DNA of 50,341 nt from Candidatus Berkelbacteria bacterium (lineage in GTDB: Bacteria; Patescibacteriota; UBA1384; DTJR01): NCBI GenBank assembly GCA_026397175.1, contig JAPLVK010000014.1:1-50341 (forward strand), given 5' to 3'. Under the pieces are notes generated by a model that worked only from the letters and a program-made list of their open reading frames with translations, ran no database searches and was not told the origin of the DNA. The position numbers were made by a program, and so were the translations under genes. Positions 14,591-23,201 of this stretch are shown piece by piece (position 1 is the stretch's first letter; every line of letters begins with the position of its first letter).

Positions 14591-16312
14591 TCACCAACCC
14601 CCACCTCCTCCACCACCTCCACCACCGCCGGAGAACCCGCCTCCACCCGACCCAGAACTCGATGGAGACGAAGTCATTGTTGATGAAATATTTGATGACA
14701 TTTGTGATATTTCGTTCGATACGGAGTCAATGTCGAAGTTAGAAAAATTTGCACCGGCATACCAGATCGGATGATAGGTGGCAAAATATTTTTCGCCATA
14801 AATATCTTTCATTTTTTTGATCCATAAAGAAGTGATTCCAAATAAGATCGCATAAGGAAGAAACTTTTCAAAGATATTCTCTTTCTCATTAAACCTTTGA
14901 CGATATTTTTCGGCGGTCTCCATATAAAGTTTAAAACCATTAATTTTGCGTAAGAGTTCCGCACCTTCTTCGGTCCTTCGTGTCATAAAAAAAGAAAAAA
15001 TAAATATTATTAATCCAGATAATAAGAGAGCAAGACCGAGTTGTAGGTTTAAGAATATTAGAGACAAAACACCACCAACGGCTACCAAAAACGCAACAGA
15101 AAAAAACGATATTTGCCATGTCCTGCTTGAACTGACAAGAAATTTTTTTGAAATTAAGAAGTTTTTTGCGGTATCGGAAATTAACGGTATGTTTGTGTAG
15201 AATTTGTCTTTGAGATCGCTCAACTTAATTTGATCTCCCGATTCAAAAAGTGCCTCGAGTAATTCTTGTTCTGATTTAGAAGATACACTCTTTTTGCTTA
15301 ACATTGTTAACCCGTAATCGTCTTTTTTAAAAATACCTTTGCCTTCAATTTTTTTAATTTTTAAAAATTTATTTACGGCGAGATTTATGATTGAGGCCGA
15401 AATAAAATTGTTTTTTAGAATTCCATCGGTATAAACAAACCCCATTTCAATTGGCGAAAGCTTTTCGGGAATTTCAAATTCAGGGGCAATGGTCGGATTA
15501 ATTTTTGGATCTTGACCGAACTTTTTCCATAATTTAATGCAAAAATATAAAACTAAAATTGTAATCAAAAATGAAAAATACGGTCCATATTTTTCCCAAA
15601 AGGTTGGGACATAAGGATTTATAACATTTTTTGGAAAAGTTACAGATACGGTAATTCCCTCGCCCATCTCCAATGTTTTTGAATAATCAACTTTTAGGGT
15701 AGAGTTATTTTCGAAATTACCCATAACATTCAAACCATTGTTTGCACTGAAAGATCCGGAGTAGATATTAGTTTGAGAATTGTCTTTATTAATTTCTTCG
15801 GGAAAAGCAATCGAAGCGCTGAAATTATCAATCGGAATGTCCCAGAAATTTCCGTTTAAATTCCAGTACAACTCATCAAAATCAGACGAATTGTGTCTAA
15901 CGGCATTTTTTACATGGTATTTAATTTTGTAATAGTTAACCCCGGAGACAAGTTTGTTTTCGTTGCCAATCTTCCAAGTCAGAGTATGCGAAATGCGATC
16001 GTTGCTTGATATATAATCAATCTTATTGTTGTTAAAATCAGTTATGGAAATTAACTCAATTGGGGACTCGATATTTTTTGTTGAACTTAAAATCTGTCTG
16101 GTTGGCAGCACTCTGAAGATCCCGTGTTTCTGTGCACTGCCACAATCGGCGGTAATATTTTCGGTAATATCAAGCGAAGAATCACGGTTGACAATAATCT
16201 GGGTTTTAAAGTCCTTAACATACCAGTAATCAACATTATCTCGAGCAAATGAATGGTTTGGTATCAAACTTACGGTGCACAATAAAAATAAAATATAAAT
16301 AATTTTTTTCAT
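14591..16312 (-). CDS. DUF2207 family membrane protein
   Basis: A 573-residue protein of the DUF2207 group. It has a signal peptide (IIYILFLLCTVSLIPNHSFA), an outer beta-rich domain (about 25-235; DITENITADCGSAQKHGIFR), a membrane helix at about 250-270 (YFSFLITILVLYFCIKLW), an inner segment, a second hydrophobic hairpin at about 405-445, and an inner C-terminal part ending in GGGGFSG and a long glycine run. Function unknown for the family. It is transcribed from its own leaderless-type promoter and is divergent from nrdR. Confidence 0.92.
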   Translation of the reverse strand: MKKIIYILFLLCTVSLIPNHSFARDNVDYWYVKDFKTQIIVNRDSSLDITENITADCGSAQKHGIFRVLPTRQILSSTKNIESPIELISITDFNNNKIDYISSNDRISHTLTWKIGNENKLVSGVNYYKIKYHVKNAVRHNSSDFDELYWNLNGNFWDIPIDNFSASIAFPEEINKDNSQTNIYSGSFSANNGLNVMGNFENNSTLKVDYSKTLEMGEGITVSVTFPKNVINPYVPTFWEKYGPYFSFLITILVLYFCIKLWKKFGQDPKINPTIAPEFEIPEKLSPIEMGFVYTDGILKNNFISASIINLAVNKFLKIKKIEGKGIFKKDDYGLTMLSKKSVSSKSEQELLEALFESGDQIKLSDLKDKFYTNIPLISDTAKNFLISKKFLVSSSRTWQISFFSVAFLVAVGGVLSLIFLNLQLGLALLLSGLIIFIFSFFMTRRTEEGAELLRKINGFKLYMETAEKYRQRFNEKENIFEKFLPYAILFGITSLWIKKMKDIYGEKYFATYHPIWYAGANFSNFDIDSVSNEISQMSSNISSTMTSSPSSSGSGGGGFSGGGGGGGGGGGW

Positions 16313-16319
16313 TAAGTTG

Positions 16320-16348
16320 ATTATAAGTCATGGGACAATTTGTATCAA
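16320..16348 (-). promoter_or_regulatory. promoter of the DUF2207 gene, leaderless mRNA
   Basis: On the minus strand TTGATA (16348-16343), 17 bases, TATAAT (16325-16320), then 7 bases to ATG at 16312. No ribosome binding site. Confidence 0.8.
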
Positions 16349-16393
16349 ATTATACAAAAAGGAACGATTAGTACCGTTGTTTATTTGTAGCAC

Positions 16394-16444
16394 TTGACAA
16401 CACCATATAGTGCTTTACTATTAATTAAGTACTATATGTTGTGT
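16394..16444 (+). promoter_or_regulatory. nrdR-nrdJ promoter with two NrdR boxes
   Basis: TTGACA (16394-16399) and TACTAT (16416-16421) are 16 bases apart, and that spacer is exactly the first NrdR box ACACCATATAGTGCTT (16400-16415). A second box GTACTATATGTTGTGT lies at 16429-16444, about three helical turns further. Both match the known palindromic NrdR consensus ACACTATATATTGTGT at 12-13 of 16 positions. NrdR bound there would block RNA polymerase, giving autoregulation of nrdR and control of nrdJ. Confidence 0.85.
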
Positions 16445-16509
16445 TTTTGGAAAAGTCAAGAAGTGACAGAAGGCATAGGAAATGCGAACAAAATAATAAG
16501 GCAAAATAA

Positions 16510-16953
16510 ATGATTTGCCCAAGTTGTAAAAGCGACAAGACGGCGGTAATTGATTCCCGCGATGTTGATTTAAAAGCGATCAGACGCCGTCGAGAATGCG
16601 ATGACTGCAAATATCGCTTTACTACTTACGAAAGAGTTGAACCCGTAAAGTTGAATGTTGCAAAAAGGGATGGTAAAGTTGAGCAATTTGATCGAGAGAA
16701 GATTATTCGCGGCATAAAAATTGCAGCAAACGATCGAATCAGCGATCCAATGGTTTCAGATGTTGCGGACGAAATTGAGCAAAAATTGTTGGAGTTAGGC
16801 GAGCCGGCAATTACAAGCAAGAAAATTGGTAACCTTGTGATTTCAAAATTAAAAAAAATTGACGAAATTGCCTACATCAGATTTGCCAGTGTTTATAAAA
16901 ATTTTCAAGATATCGATTCGTTCGAACAAGAATTAGTTAAGCTCAAAAAATAG
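16510..16953 (+). CDS. nrdR: transcriptional repressor NrdR
   Basis: Represses ribonucleotide reductase genes when dATP is high. The 147-residue protein has an N-terminal zinc ribbon (C3, C6, C30, C33, with DSRDVDLKAIRRRREC) and an ATP-cone (VAKRDGKVEQFDREKIIRGI...IAYIRFASVYKNF). Its partner nrdJ starts 12 bases downstream. The promoter carries two NrdR boxes. Confidence 0.97.
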   Translation: MICPSCKSDKTAVIDSRDVDLKAIRRRRECDDCKYRFTTYERVEPVKLNVAKRDGKVEQFDREKIIRGIKIAANDRISDPMVSDVADEIEQKLLELGEPAITSKKIGNLVISKLKKIDEIAYIRFASVYKNFQDIDSFEQELVKLKK

Positions 16954-16965
16954 TAAGGAGGGGAT

Positions 16966-19900
16966 ATGTCGAAAGTGACTCAAATTAGCCAACGGGTAAA
17001 AACCGAACAAAAAGTTCCAAAGGTTTTAAGAAAGCCAAAAGAAAAACGCGGGCTCGAAATTCCAAGATATTTTACAAAGTCAGGCAAGGACCCTCTTGAT
17101 TTTATTGAATACGAGCTTAGATCTTGTAAAATCACAAATCCCGATGGTTCGGTGATTTTCGAAATGGAGGAAATCGAAATTCCAAAGAGCTGGTCGAAAG
17201 TTGCGTCAGATGTCCTGATTTCAAAATACATAAGAAAGGGCGGCGTGCCTCAATTTGACAAGTTTTCAAATCCAATAAAAAATAAGGATGGTTCGGCTAA
17301 AATTGGAGCGGAAAAATCGGTTCGCCAAGTTGTGCGACGGCTAGCCGGATGTTGGAGATATTGGGGCGAGAAATATAAATATTTTGCTACACAAAAAGAT
17401 GCGCAGGCGTTTGAGGATGAACTAATATTTATGCTTGTTAATCAATATGGCGCACCAAATTCCCCGCAATGGTTTAACACGGGCTTGAATTGGGCCTATA
17501 AAATTTCCGGTCCGGCGCAAGGACACTGGTATGCCGATGCTAAATCCGGCAAGCTCAAATTATCAGAAGATGCTTACACCCACCCCCAGCCGCATGCTTG
17601 CTTTATTCAATCAATAAGTGATAACTTGGTTAATAAAGGGGGAATTTTTGATCTTTTGGTCAAAGAAGCCAGAATATTTAAATACGGTTCCGGAAACGGT
17701 ACGAACTATTCTTGCTTAAGAGCGGAAGGGGAGCCGCTCTCCGGAGGTGGAAAATCATCCGGTCTGATGAGTTGGCTTAAAATTTTTGATGTTTCGGCGG
17801 GGGGGATAAAATCCGGTGGAACAACGAGGCGTGCCTCAAAAATGGTTGTCTTAAATGCAGATCACCCTGATATTGAAAAATTTGTGCAATGGAAATATCA
17901 CGAGGAGCAAAAAGCGGCATCTTTAATCGCCGAGGGTTACTCTACGGGCATTGACGGTGAGGCCTATTCGACTGTTTCCGGTCAAAATTCAAATAATTCA
18001 GTTCGGGTTACTGACGAATTTATGCAATCAGTTGAAAATGACAGTGACTGGCATTTGAGGTGGAGAGTTGATCCCGAACACATTGCCAAAACCATAAAAG
18101 CCAAAGATCTTTTCAGGCAAATATCGCAATCAACTTGGCAATGCGGCGATCCCGGCATTCAATTTGATACAACGGCAAATGGCTGGCACACTTGTCTTGC
18201 ATCTGGCCGGATTAATGCGTCAAACCCCTGTTCTGAATTTATGTTTTTGGACGATTCATCATGCAATCTTGCATCGCTCAATCTCGTTAAATTTTTTGAC
18301 GAAGAAACCGGTTTGATAAAAATAGACGATTTTCGCCATGCCGTTCGACTTTGGACGGTCGTGCTCGAACTTTCTGTCTTGATGGCACAATTCCCATCGT
18401 ACGAGATTGCCAAAAACAGCTATTCCTATAGACCGCTTGGGCTGGGCTACGCAAACATAGGCGCGCTTTTAATGATGATGGGCTTGCCTTATGATTCCAA
18501 AGAGGGGAGAGCCATTTCGGCTTCGATTACCGCTTTGATGACCGGCGAGGCCTACGCCGCAAGCGCCGAGATGGCAAAGCACACCGGTACTTTCAAGATG
18601 TACGACAAAAACAAAGCCGACATGTTGCGTGTAATTAGAAATCATCGTCGGGCGGTTATGAATGCTCCCAAAGAGGACTTTGAGGGCTTAAGCGTAACCC
18701 CCCAGTCATTCGAAGAAGAGCTTGTTCCGGATGATTTAGCTCGAGCAGCCAGGGAATCATGGGACAAAGCGCTTTTGGATGGCGGGAGGTTTGGGTTTAA
18801 GAATGCCCAAGTAACATTACTTGCGCCAACAGGAACAATCGGGCTTTTGATGGACTGCGATACAACCGGAGTTGAACCCGATTATGCTTTGGTGAAATTC
18901 AAAAAGCTGGCTGGCGGCGGTTACTTTAAGATTATCAATCAATCAGTTCCCCGTTCGCTCAAAAAGCTTGGATACTCGAAAGACGAGGTCAAAGATATTA
19001 TTCAATATATAGTCGGGTCGGGAAATTTGGATGGCTCGCCTCACATAAACAGCGATTCGCTTTTGAGCAAGGGGCTGTCCGAAAAAGAAATTAACGAAAT
19101 ATCAAAAAAATTACTCGGGGCGTTTGACTTAAATCAAGCATTTACGCGGGAACTTATTTCGGATGAGACATTCGAAAAAATTTCTTTAAAAGAAGAAAGT
19201 GGTGAGTTCGATTTGCTTTCCCAGCTTGGTTTTTCGAAAGATCAGATTCGTGAAGCAAATGAATATATTTGTGGGATTATGACAATTGAAGGTGCGCCGC
19301 TTTTAAAAGATGAGCACTTGGCGGTTTTTGATTGTGCGAATAAATGTGGTCAATATGGAAAAAGATTTATTGCTCCAAGAGGCCACCTTAAAATGATGGC
19401 TGCGGTTCAGCCGTTTTTATCGGGCGCAATTTCAAAAACCGTTAATATGTCAAACGAAGTAACGGTCGAAGATATTGAAAAAACTTATCTTGAGTCATGG
19501 AAATTAGGAATAAAGGCGATCGCAATTTATCGCGACGGCTCCAAATTAACCCAACCGCTAAACGCCAAAAAAGATAATGAAGAGAAAGCGCAAGTTGAAA
19601 AGGAAATTGTTATCGAGTATAGGCCTATTAGAAAAAGGATGCCAAAACAGAGATCATCCGTCACGCGTAAAGTAACGATTGGTGGCCATAAGATGTTTTT
19701 GACCGTTGGCCTTTACGAAAATAATAAACCGGGCGAGCTCTTCATTATTATGAATCAGCAGGGGAGTTTCGCGGCGGGCATGGCTGATTCGTTTGCCAAA
19801 ATGGTTTCGATCGGTTTGCAGTATGGTGTTCCAATCGAGACGATTGTTTCACAGCTTCGTCATATGCGTTTTCAGCCGATGGGATTTACGGGCGACTCTG

Positions 19901-20202
19901 ATATTTCAAATGCGTCTTCAATCTCCGACTTTATCGCCCAATGGTTTCAGAGGATGTTTTTAGGTGATGGTCTGAAGGCCATGAAACTTCCTTTTGAGGA
20001 TGAGAAAAAGGAAGAAAGCATTAATGTTAGTCCTAAAGCCGAAAATAAAATGGAGCTAAAAAATCAAAGCCAAAAAAGCATTTTCTCGGAAGACCTTGGC
20101 TTTTCGGGCGAAATGTGTCCTGACTGCGGTCTGGCTACGATGGTCTTGAACGGAAAATGTTATAAATGTGTCAATTGTGGGGCAACAACGGGGTGTTCAT
20201 AG
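16966..20202 (+). CDS. nrdJ: adenosylcobalamin-dependent ribonucleotide reductase (class II)
   Basis: Makes deoxyribonucleotides using a B12-derived radical, without oxygen or a second subunit. The 1078-residue protein has the catalytic barrel with YGSGNGTNYSCLRAEGE, GGTTRRASKMVVLNADHPD, the active-site loop NPCSEF and LAPTGTIGLLMDCDTTGVEPD; a C-terminal TSCPD domain (VTIGGHKMFLTVGLYEN...); and a final zinc ribbon CPDCG...CYKCVNCG probably delivering electrons. No intein is visible. ATG 16966 has a strong ribosome binding site (AAGGAGGGG). Being B12-dependent, it ties growth to cobalamin supply; a corrinoid adenosyltransferase follows. Confidence 0.97.
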   Translation: MSKVTQISQRVKTEQKVPKVLRKPKEKRGLEIPRYFTKSGKDPLDFIEYELRSCKITNPDGSVIFEMEEIEIPKSWSKVASDVLISKYIRKGGVPQFDKFSNPIKNKDGSAKIGAEKSVRQVVRRLAGCWRYWGEKYKYFATQKDAQAFEDELIFMLVNQYGAPNSPQWFNTGLNWAYKISGPAQGHWYADAKSGKLKLSEDAYTHPQPHACFIQSISDNLVNKGGIFDLLVKEARIFKYGSGNGTNYSCLRAEGEPLSGGGKSSGLMSWLKIFDVSAGGIKSGGTTRRASKMVVLNADHPDIEKFVQWKYHEEQKAASLIAEGYSTGIDGEAYSTVSGQNSNNSVRVTDEFMQSVENDSDWHLRWRVDPEHIAKTIKAKDLFRQISQSTWQCGDPGIQFDTTANGWHTCLASGRINASNPCSEFMFLDDSSCNLASLNLVKFFDEETGLIKIDDFRHAVRLWTVVLELSVLMAQFPSYEIAKNSYSYRPLGLGYANIGALLMMMGLPYDSKEGRAISASITALMTGEAYAASAEMAKHTGTFKMYDKNKADMLRVIRNHRRAVMNAPKEDFEGLSVTPQSFEEELVPDDLARAARESWDKALLDGGRFGFKNAQVTLLAPTGTIGLLMDCDTTGVEPDYALVKFKKLAGGGYFKIINQSVPRSLKKLGYSKDEVKDIIQYIVGSGNLDGSPHINSDSLLSKGLSEKEINEISKKLLGAFDLNQAFTRELISDETFEKISLKEESGEFDLLSQLGFSKDQIREANEYICGIMTIEGAPLLKDEHLAVFDCANKCGQYGKRFIAPRGHLKMMAAVQPFLSGAISKTVNMSNEVTVEDIEKTYLESWKLGIKAIAIYRDGSKLTQPLNAKKDNEEKAQVEKEIVIEYRPIRKRMPKQRSSVTRKVTIGGHKMFLTVGLYENNKPGELFIIMNQQGSFAAGMADSFAKMVSIGLQYGVPIETIVSQLRHMRFQPMGFTGDSDISNASSISDFIAQWFQRMFLGDGLKAMKLPFEDEKKEESINVSPKAENKMELKNQSQKSIFSEDLGFSGEMCPDCGLATMVLNGKCYKCVNCGATTGCS

Positions 20203-20226
20203 GGGAGGGACGAGAATCGAGTATAG

Positions 20227-20289
20227 AGTATATAGGGCAGATGTGGGGAGAAAATTCCTGTATACTACATACTAAATTCTATATACTCA
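20227..20289. repeat. inverted repeat before the adenosyltransferase gene
   Basis: GAGTATATAG (20227-20236) pairs with CTATATACTC (20280-20289) perfectly, with further GTATACTA-type half-matches between. The right arm ends two bases before the gene, so it could hide the start codon in a hairpin. Confidence 0.6.
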
Positions 20290-20291
20290 TC

Positions 20292-20810
20292 ATGATTATT
20301 GCATACTTTGGTAAGGGCAAAGGAAAAACAACCGCGGCACTAGGGGCCGCCCTAAGGGCCTCTGGCTATAAATTTAAGACCGAAATTATTCAGTTCGTCA
20401 AAAGCAATGATTCTCCAAGTGGCGAAGAAATAGCAGTTAAAAATTCCAAATTGATCAAAATAAAAAAATTTGGACTTGGGTTTGTTTCGATTAAAGGAGA
20501 CAAACACGATCTTAGGGAACATCAGCTGGCCGCTCAAAAAGGGCTCGAATACGCAAAAAAAACGATCTCAAAAAAAGATATAAAATTCATAATTCTTGAT
20601 GAGATATTGGGAGCGATACACGCAGGTCTGGTTAAGAAAAATGAGGTTATCAAGATAATAAACAAAACCAATAAAAATAAAATAGTTATTTTGACCGGTA
20701 GGCCTCAAGTCAAGGAAATTTTTTCGCTTTGCGATTTAGTGTCTGAAATGAAAGAAGTCAAACACCCCTATAATAAAAATGCTCCCGCTATCAAGGGATT
20801 GGACTTTTAA
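20292..20810 (+). CDS. cobO: corrinoid adenosyltransferase (BtuR/CobO type)
   Basis: Adds the adenosyl group to cob(I)alamin, giving the cofactor used by NrdJ. The 172-residue protein begins with the P-loop YFGKGKGKTTAALGAALRA (5-23), followed by the QFVKS strand, the Walker B-like FIILDEILGAIHAGL and the family ending VILTGRP...LVSEMKEVKHPYNKNAPAIKGLDF. ATG 20292 places the P-loop at the expected distance from the N-terminus; the longer frame upstream crosses the end of nrdJ. No other cobalamin biosynthesis gene is in the window, pointing to salvage. Confidence 0.93.
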   Translation: MIIAYFGKGKGKTTAALGAALRASGYKFKTEIIQFVKSNDSPSGEEIAVKNSKLIKIKKFGLGFVSIKGDKHDLREHQLAAQKGLEYAKKTISKKDIKFIILDEILGAIHAGLVKKNEVIKIINKTNKNKIVILTGRPQVKEIFSLCDLVSEMKEVKHPYNKNAPAIKGLDF

Positions 20811-20821
20811 AAATTGAAATC

Positions 20822-20830
20822 TGCTATAAT
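20822..20830 (+). promoter_or_regulatory. extended -10 promoter, leaderless mRNA
   Basis: TGCTATAAT (20822-20830) followed after 7 bases by ATG 20838. No ribosome binding site. Confidence 0.7.
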
Positions 20831-20837
20831 TAAATTA

Positions 20838-21413
20838 ATGAAAAAAATACTTCTCGTTGCAATTTTAGGGGTTTGTGTATTATTAACAGGTTGCTCCGGC
20901 TCTTCAAAAACCCCTACGGCGACTCAAACCAAAGCCACAACCCAAGATATTGGTGCTGTGGACCCTCTTTTAACACAGCAAGGATTTGTTCGCCAACAAT
21001 TAACTGATCCGGCTCTGTTTGATTATGTTGAAAAAGCGGGGAATAACATTCCGATTGTAACCAGCCAAACCTCAAATTCATCAGCTCAAAAGAAAATTGG
21101 ACTTGTTGCAAATTTTCAAAAGACACAAAAGTATGGTTTGCAAGGTGTCGCCACGGTTCTTTCGGCCGAAACGATTCAAGTCAAGGACTTTTCTTATAAT
21201 GGCGGCTGCGGGCCGGTTAAACTGGGCTTAACTATTTCGAATAACGCCACCCAGATTTTAGCGTCAGTTAAAGAAATTTCCCAACCCGTTTCCAAAACAT
21301 CCTTCGATCTCGCGATTCCTCAAAACCTTACCTTGGCTCAATTTGATACTATTGCGGTTTACTGCCCGGATAACGAAGATCCGGTTTCAAGTGCCGATTT
21401 AAGTGCTCAATAG
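20838..21413 (+). CDS. putative lipoprotein
   Basis: A 191-residue protein with a lipoprotein signal peptide: MKKILLVAILGVCVLLTGC, lipobox LLTGC with Cys19 as the lipidated residue. A Ser/Thr-rich linker follows, then an unrecognised outer domain that includes two widely spaced cysteines (GGCGPVKLG and VYCPDNEDP) that might form a disulfide. It sits between the adenosyltransferase and an ECF-like membrane protein, but has its own promoter, so a link with B12 uptake is not established. Confidence 0.85.
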   Translation: MKKILLVAILGVCVLLTGCSGSSKTPTATQTKATTQDIGAVDPLLTQQGFVRQQLTDPALFDYVEKAGNNIPIVTSQTSNSSAQKKIGLVANFQKTQKYGLQGVATVLSAETIQVKDFSYNGGCGPVKLGLTISNNATQILASVKEISQPVSKTSFDLAIPQNLTLAQFDTIAVYCPDNEDPVSSADLSAQ

Positions 21414-21481
21414 ACAAAATAGCCATTTGACAAATGGTTTTATTTTGTCAAAATTGGGGATGTAAAAAATAAGTCAACAAA

Positions 21482-21997
21482 ATGCCATTTGCTACGATTT
21501 TAATTTTGTCTATTGTGTCGAGATTTATTCCCCACGCAGCGAATTTTACCGCAGTTGGAGGTCTAACCATTTTTGCATCCAAAAAACTTGGGGTAAAAAA
21601 CGCGATTATTATAACCTTAACATCTGCAATTATTTGTGATATTTTTCTTGGGTTTTCTTTTGCCTCAATTTTTGTTTATGTCGGTATGATCGGCTATGCG
21701 GTTTTCGGCAAATTTATTTCAAAAAAGATAAGTTATATTTATGTTCCGGTAATTGGTTCGATTTTTTTCTTTTTGGTTTCAAACTTCGGGGTATTCCTTG
21801 GGCCGTGGTATATACACAATTTTTCTGGACTGACAGCGTGCTTTACGGCCGCACTTCCATTTTTTAAAAATACATTAATTTCTGATATTGTGTTTACGCT
21901 GGCTATATTTTCTTTTGTAGCAATTTATAAAAAAATTAAAGAAGAGGGGTTATTATGGGGCACGAGCTTACAGGAGCCGATTTTGAAGAAAAAGTAA
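21482..21997 (+). CDS. DUF6580-like polytopic membrane protein (ECF S-component-like)
   Basis: A 171-residue protein with about five membrane helices. The N-terminal motif SRFIPHAANFTAVGGLTIFASKKLG matches the DUF6580 group, whose topology resembles substrate-binding S components of ECF vitamin transporters. Given the nearby B12 enzymes, cobalamin or precursor uptake is an attractive inference, but no ECF ATPase or T component is in the window. The C-terminal 14 residues overlap the thioredoxin gene by 43 bases in another frame. Confidence 0.8.
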   Translation: MPFATILILSIVSRFIPHAANFTAVGGLTIFASKKLGVKNAIIITLTSAIICDIFLGFSFASIFVYVGMIGYAVFGKFISKKISYIYVPVIGSIFFFLVSNFGVFLGPWYIHNFSGLTACFTAALPFFKNTLISDIVFTLAIFSFVAIYKKIKEEGLLWGTSLQEPILKKK

Positions 21998-22272
21998 TCA
22001 AATCAAAAAATCCGGTTATGGTTGATTTTTTTGCGCCATGGTGCGGGCCTTGTAAAATGATGGGGCCAATCATTGATGAACTTGCCAAAGAGTACTCTTC
22101 GAAGATAGATATTTATAAAATGAATGTTGACGAAGCGGGGGATCTGGCCAATCAATATCAAGTAATGTCAATTCCAACAATTATTTTTTTTAAAAGAGGG
22201 AAGCCGATAAATCAGTTAATTGGTGCACAATCAAAAGCCAAGATCATTAAAGTTCTTGAGGACTTAAAATAA
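21955..22272 (+). CDS. trxA: thioredoxin
   Basis: A 105-residue cytosolic thioredoxin with the active site WCGPC (29-33) in VDFFAPWCGPCKMMGPI, the conserved cis-proline in MSIPTIIFFKRG, and the C-terminal helix. It could reduce NrdJ and other proteins together with the TrxB encoded at 40560-41483. ATG 21955 follows GAAGAGGGG, a usable ribosome binding site inside the preceding gene. Confidence 0.96.
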   Translation: MGHELTGADFEEKVIKSKNPVMVDFFAPWCGPCKMMGPIIDELAKEYSSKIDIYKMNVDEAGDLANQYQVMSIPTIIFFKRGKPINQLIGAQSKAKIIKVLEDLK

Positions 22273-22288
22273 AAATTCGCCCATAAGG

Positions 22289-22317
22289 TTGACATCTGGG
22301 TTAATTTGTGGTAATAT
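22289..22317 (+). promoter_or_regulatory. promoter of the GC-rich small membrane protein
   Basis: TTGACA (22289-22294), exactly 17 bases, TAATAT (22312-22317). The leader is about 98 bases and carries a hairpin with perfect 10-base arms CTTCCAAATA (22325-22334) and TATTTGGAAG (22362-22371). Confidence 0.75.
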
Positions 22318-22421
22318 AGCTTTTCTTCCAAATACGAAGCTCTCGAAAGAGATCTTCTATTTGGAAGATCGCACATTTCCAAAATCAACTGCAGCAAAAA
22401 TCGCAACAGGAGATGAAGCAA

Positions 22422-22739
22422 ATGAAGACGAAAGCTGCGTTTTGGTTTGTTGTTTGGGTGGCGGTAGTCGGCGTGTGCTGCTGGTGGGCGAAGGCCCACT
22501 GGTATCTAGTCGGCCGGGTGCCGCTCAATGACCCGGAGGTCTGGCAGGGAACCCTGCTTACAGCAGGGTTCATCTGGGCGCTGCTCGAGGTCTCAAGCGG
22601 CCGGATTTTCGCCAACATTGCGTTGGCGTGCGGCTGCAGCCGACCTCGGATGCATGCTCACAAGCCCCGCCGGGACCAGAAGGCCGGCATCCTGGCCGCG
22701 TTGGACGAAAGTCCATACCGCGAGCCATCGGCCGGCTAG
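22422..22739 (+). CDS. small two-helix membrane protein of foreign composition
   Basis: A 105-residue protein with two hydrophobic helices (AAFWFVVWVAVVGVCCWW, about 5-22, and LLTAGFIWALLEVSS, about 45-60) and a basic, Cys-containing C-terminal region ending YREPSAG. ATG 22422 is chosen because AGGAG at 22408-22412 touches the earlier ATG 22413. The gene is far more GC-rich than its neighbours, has its own consensus promoter, leader hairpin and downstream hairpin, and resembles nothing I know. Probably a transferred single-gene unit. Confidence 0.7.
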   Translation: MKTKAAFWFVVWVAVVGVCCWWAKAHWYLVGRVPLNDPEVWQGTLLTAGFIWALLEVSSGRIFANIALACGCSRPRMHAHKPRRDQKAGILAALDESPYREPSAG

Positions 22740-22778
22740 CACTTTGCCTCGGCTATGAAGGACGGTCGAGGTGACGCA

Positions 22779-22832
22779 AAAAGGGGAGTATGGGAACTCG
22801 CGTTTAACGCGACTAACCAGCTCCCCCTTTAA
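22779..22832 (+). terminator. hairpin after the GC-rich small gene
   Basis: AAAAGGGGAG (22779-22788) pairs with CTCCCCCTTT (22821-22830) with one bulge; an inner GCG/CGC helix sits in the loop. The T-run is short, so termination is likely but not certain. Confidence 0.5.
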
Positions 22833-22861
22833 CTTTTCAAAATTTCCACTTTTATTTTCCC

Positions 22862-23150
22862 GTTTCAGGAAGAAAAATCAGCTTTTTCGCTTCTGATGAA
22901 AGCTCGCAAACTTGTCGAGAAGGTTTATCAGAAAGAAGGAGCTGATTTTTTGTTCCTGAAACAGCGTGCAGGGGTTGGATCGTTAAGGATAGCTTTCGAG
23001 GGCGGAACTCGAAAGTGCATTTCGCTTCGCCCGCCTGCAAAAGCTATCGCTTTAGCGATTGCGGGCAGGCAAGTAGGCCCCCTTGTCCTTAACAAACAGT
23101 ATCTGTAGCCCGAAGGGCTACAAAAGATCTCTCGACAAGCTCGAGATGAC
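22862..23150. repeat. cluster of nested palindromes between two genes
   Basis: Hairpin A: about 40-base arms 22862-22901 and 22924-22962 (GTTTCAGGAA...TTCCTGAAAC) with few mismatches. Hairpin B: GTTAAGGA (22982-22989) with TCCTTAAC (23086-23093), enclosing CTTTCGAG/CTCGAAAG (about 22993-23014) and a copy of the dispersed element seen at 3650-3688 (23030-23070). Then GTAGCCC GAA GGGCTAC (23105-23121) and ATCTCTCGACAAGCTCGAGAT (about 23130-23150). No gene is visible. Confidence 0.75.
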
Positions 23151-23185
23151 AAAATAAGTTTGTTTTAAAATTTCCCCTTCCAATC

Positions 23186-23194
23186 TGCTATAAT
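23186..23194 (+). promoter_or_regulatory. extended -10 promoter, leaderless mRNA
   Basis: TGCTATAAT (23186-23194), then 7 bases to ATG 23202. There is no ribosome binding site. Confidence 0.75.
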
Positions 23195-23201
23195 CCAGAA
23201 T

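Noticed and set aside
23186-23201. TGGAGG beside ATG 23202 as ribosome binding site
   Set aside because: GGAGG lies after the ATG, inside the coding sequence; it cannot serve that start codon.
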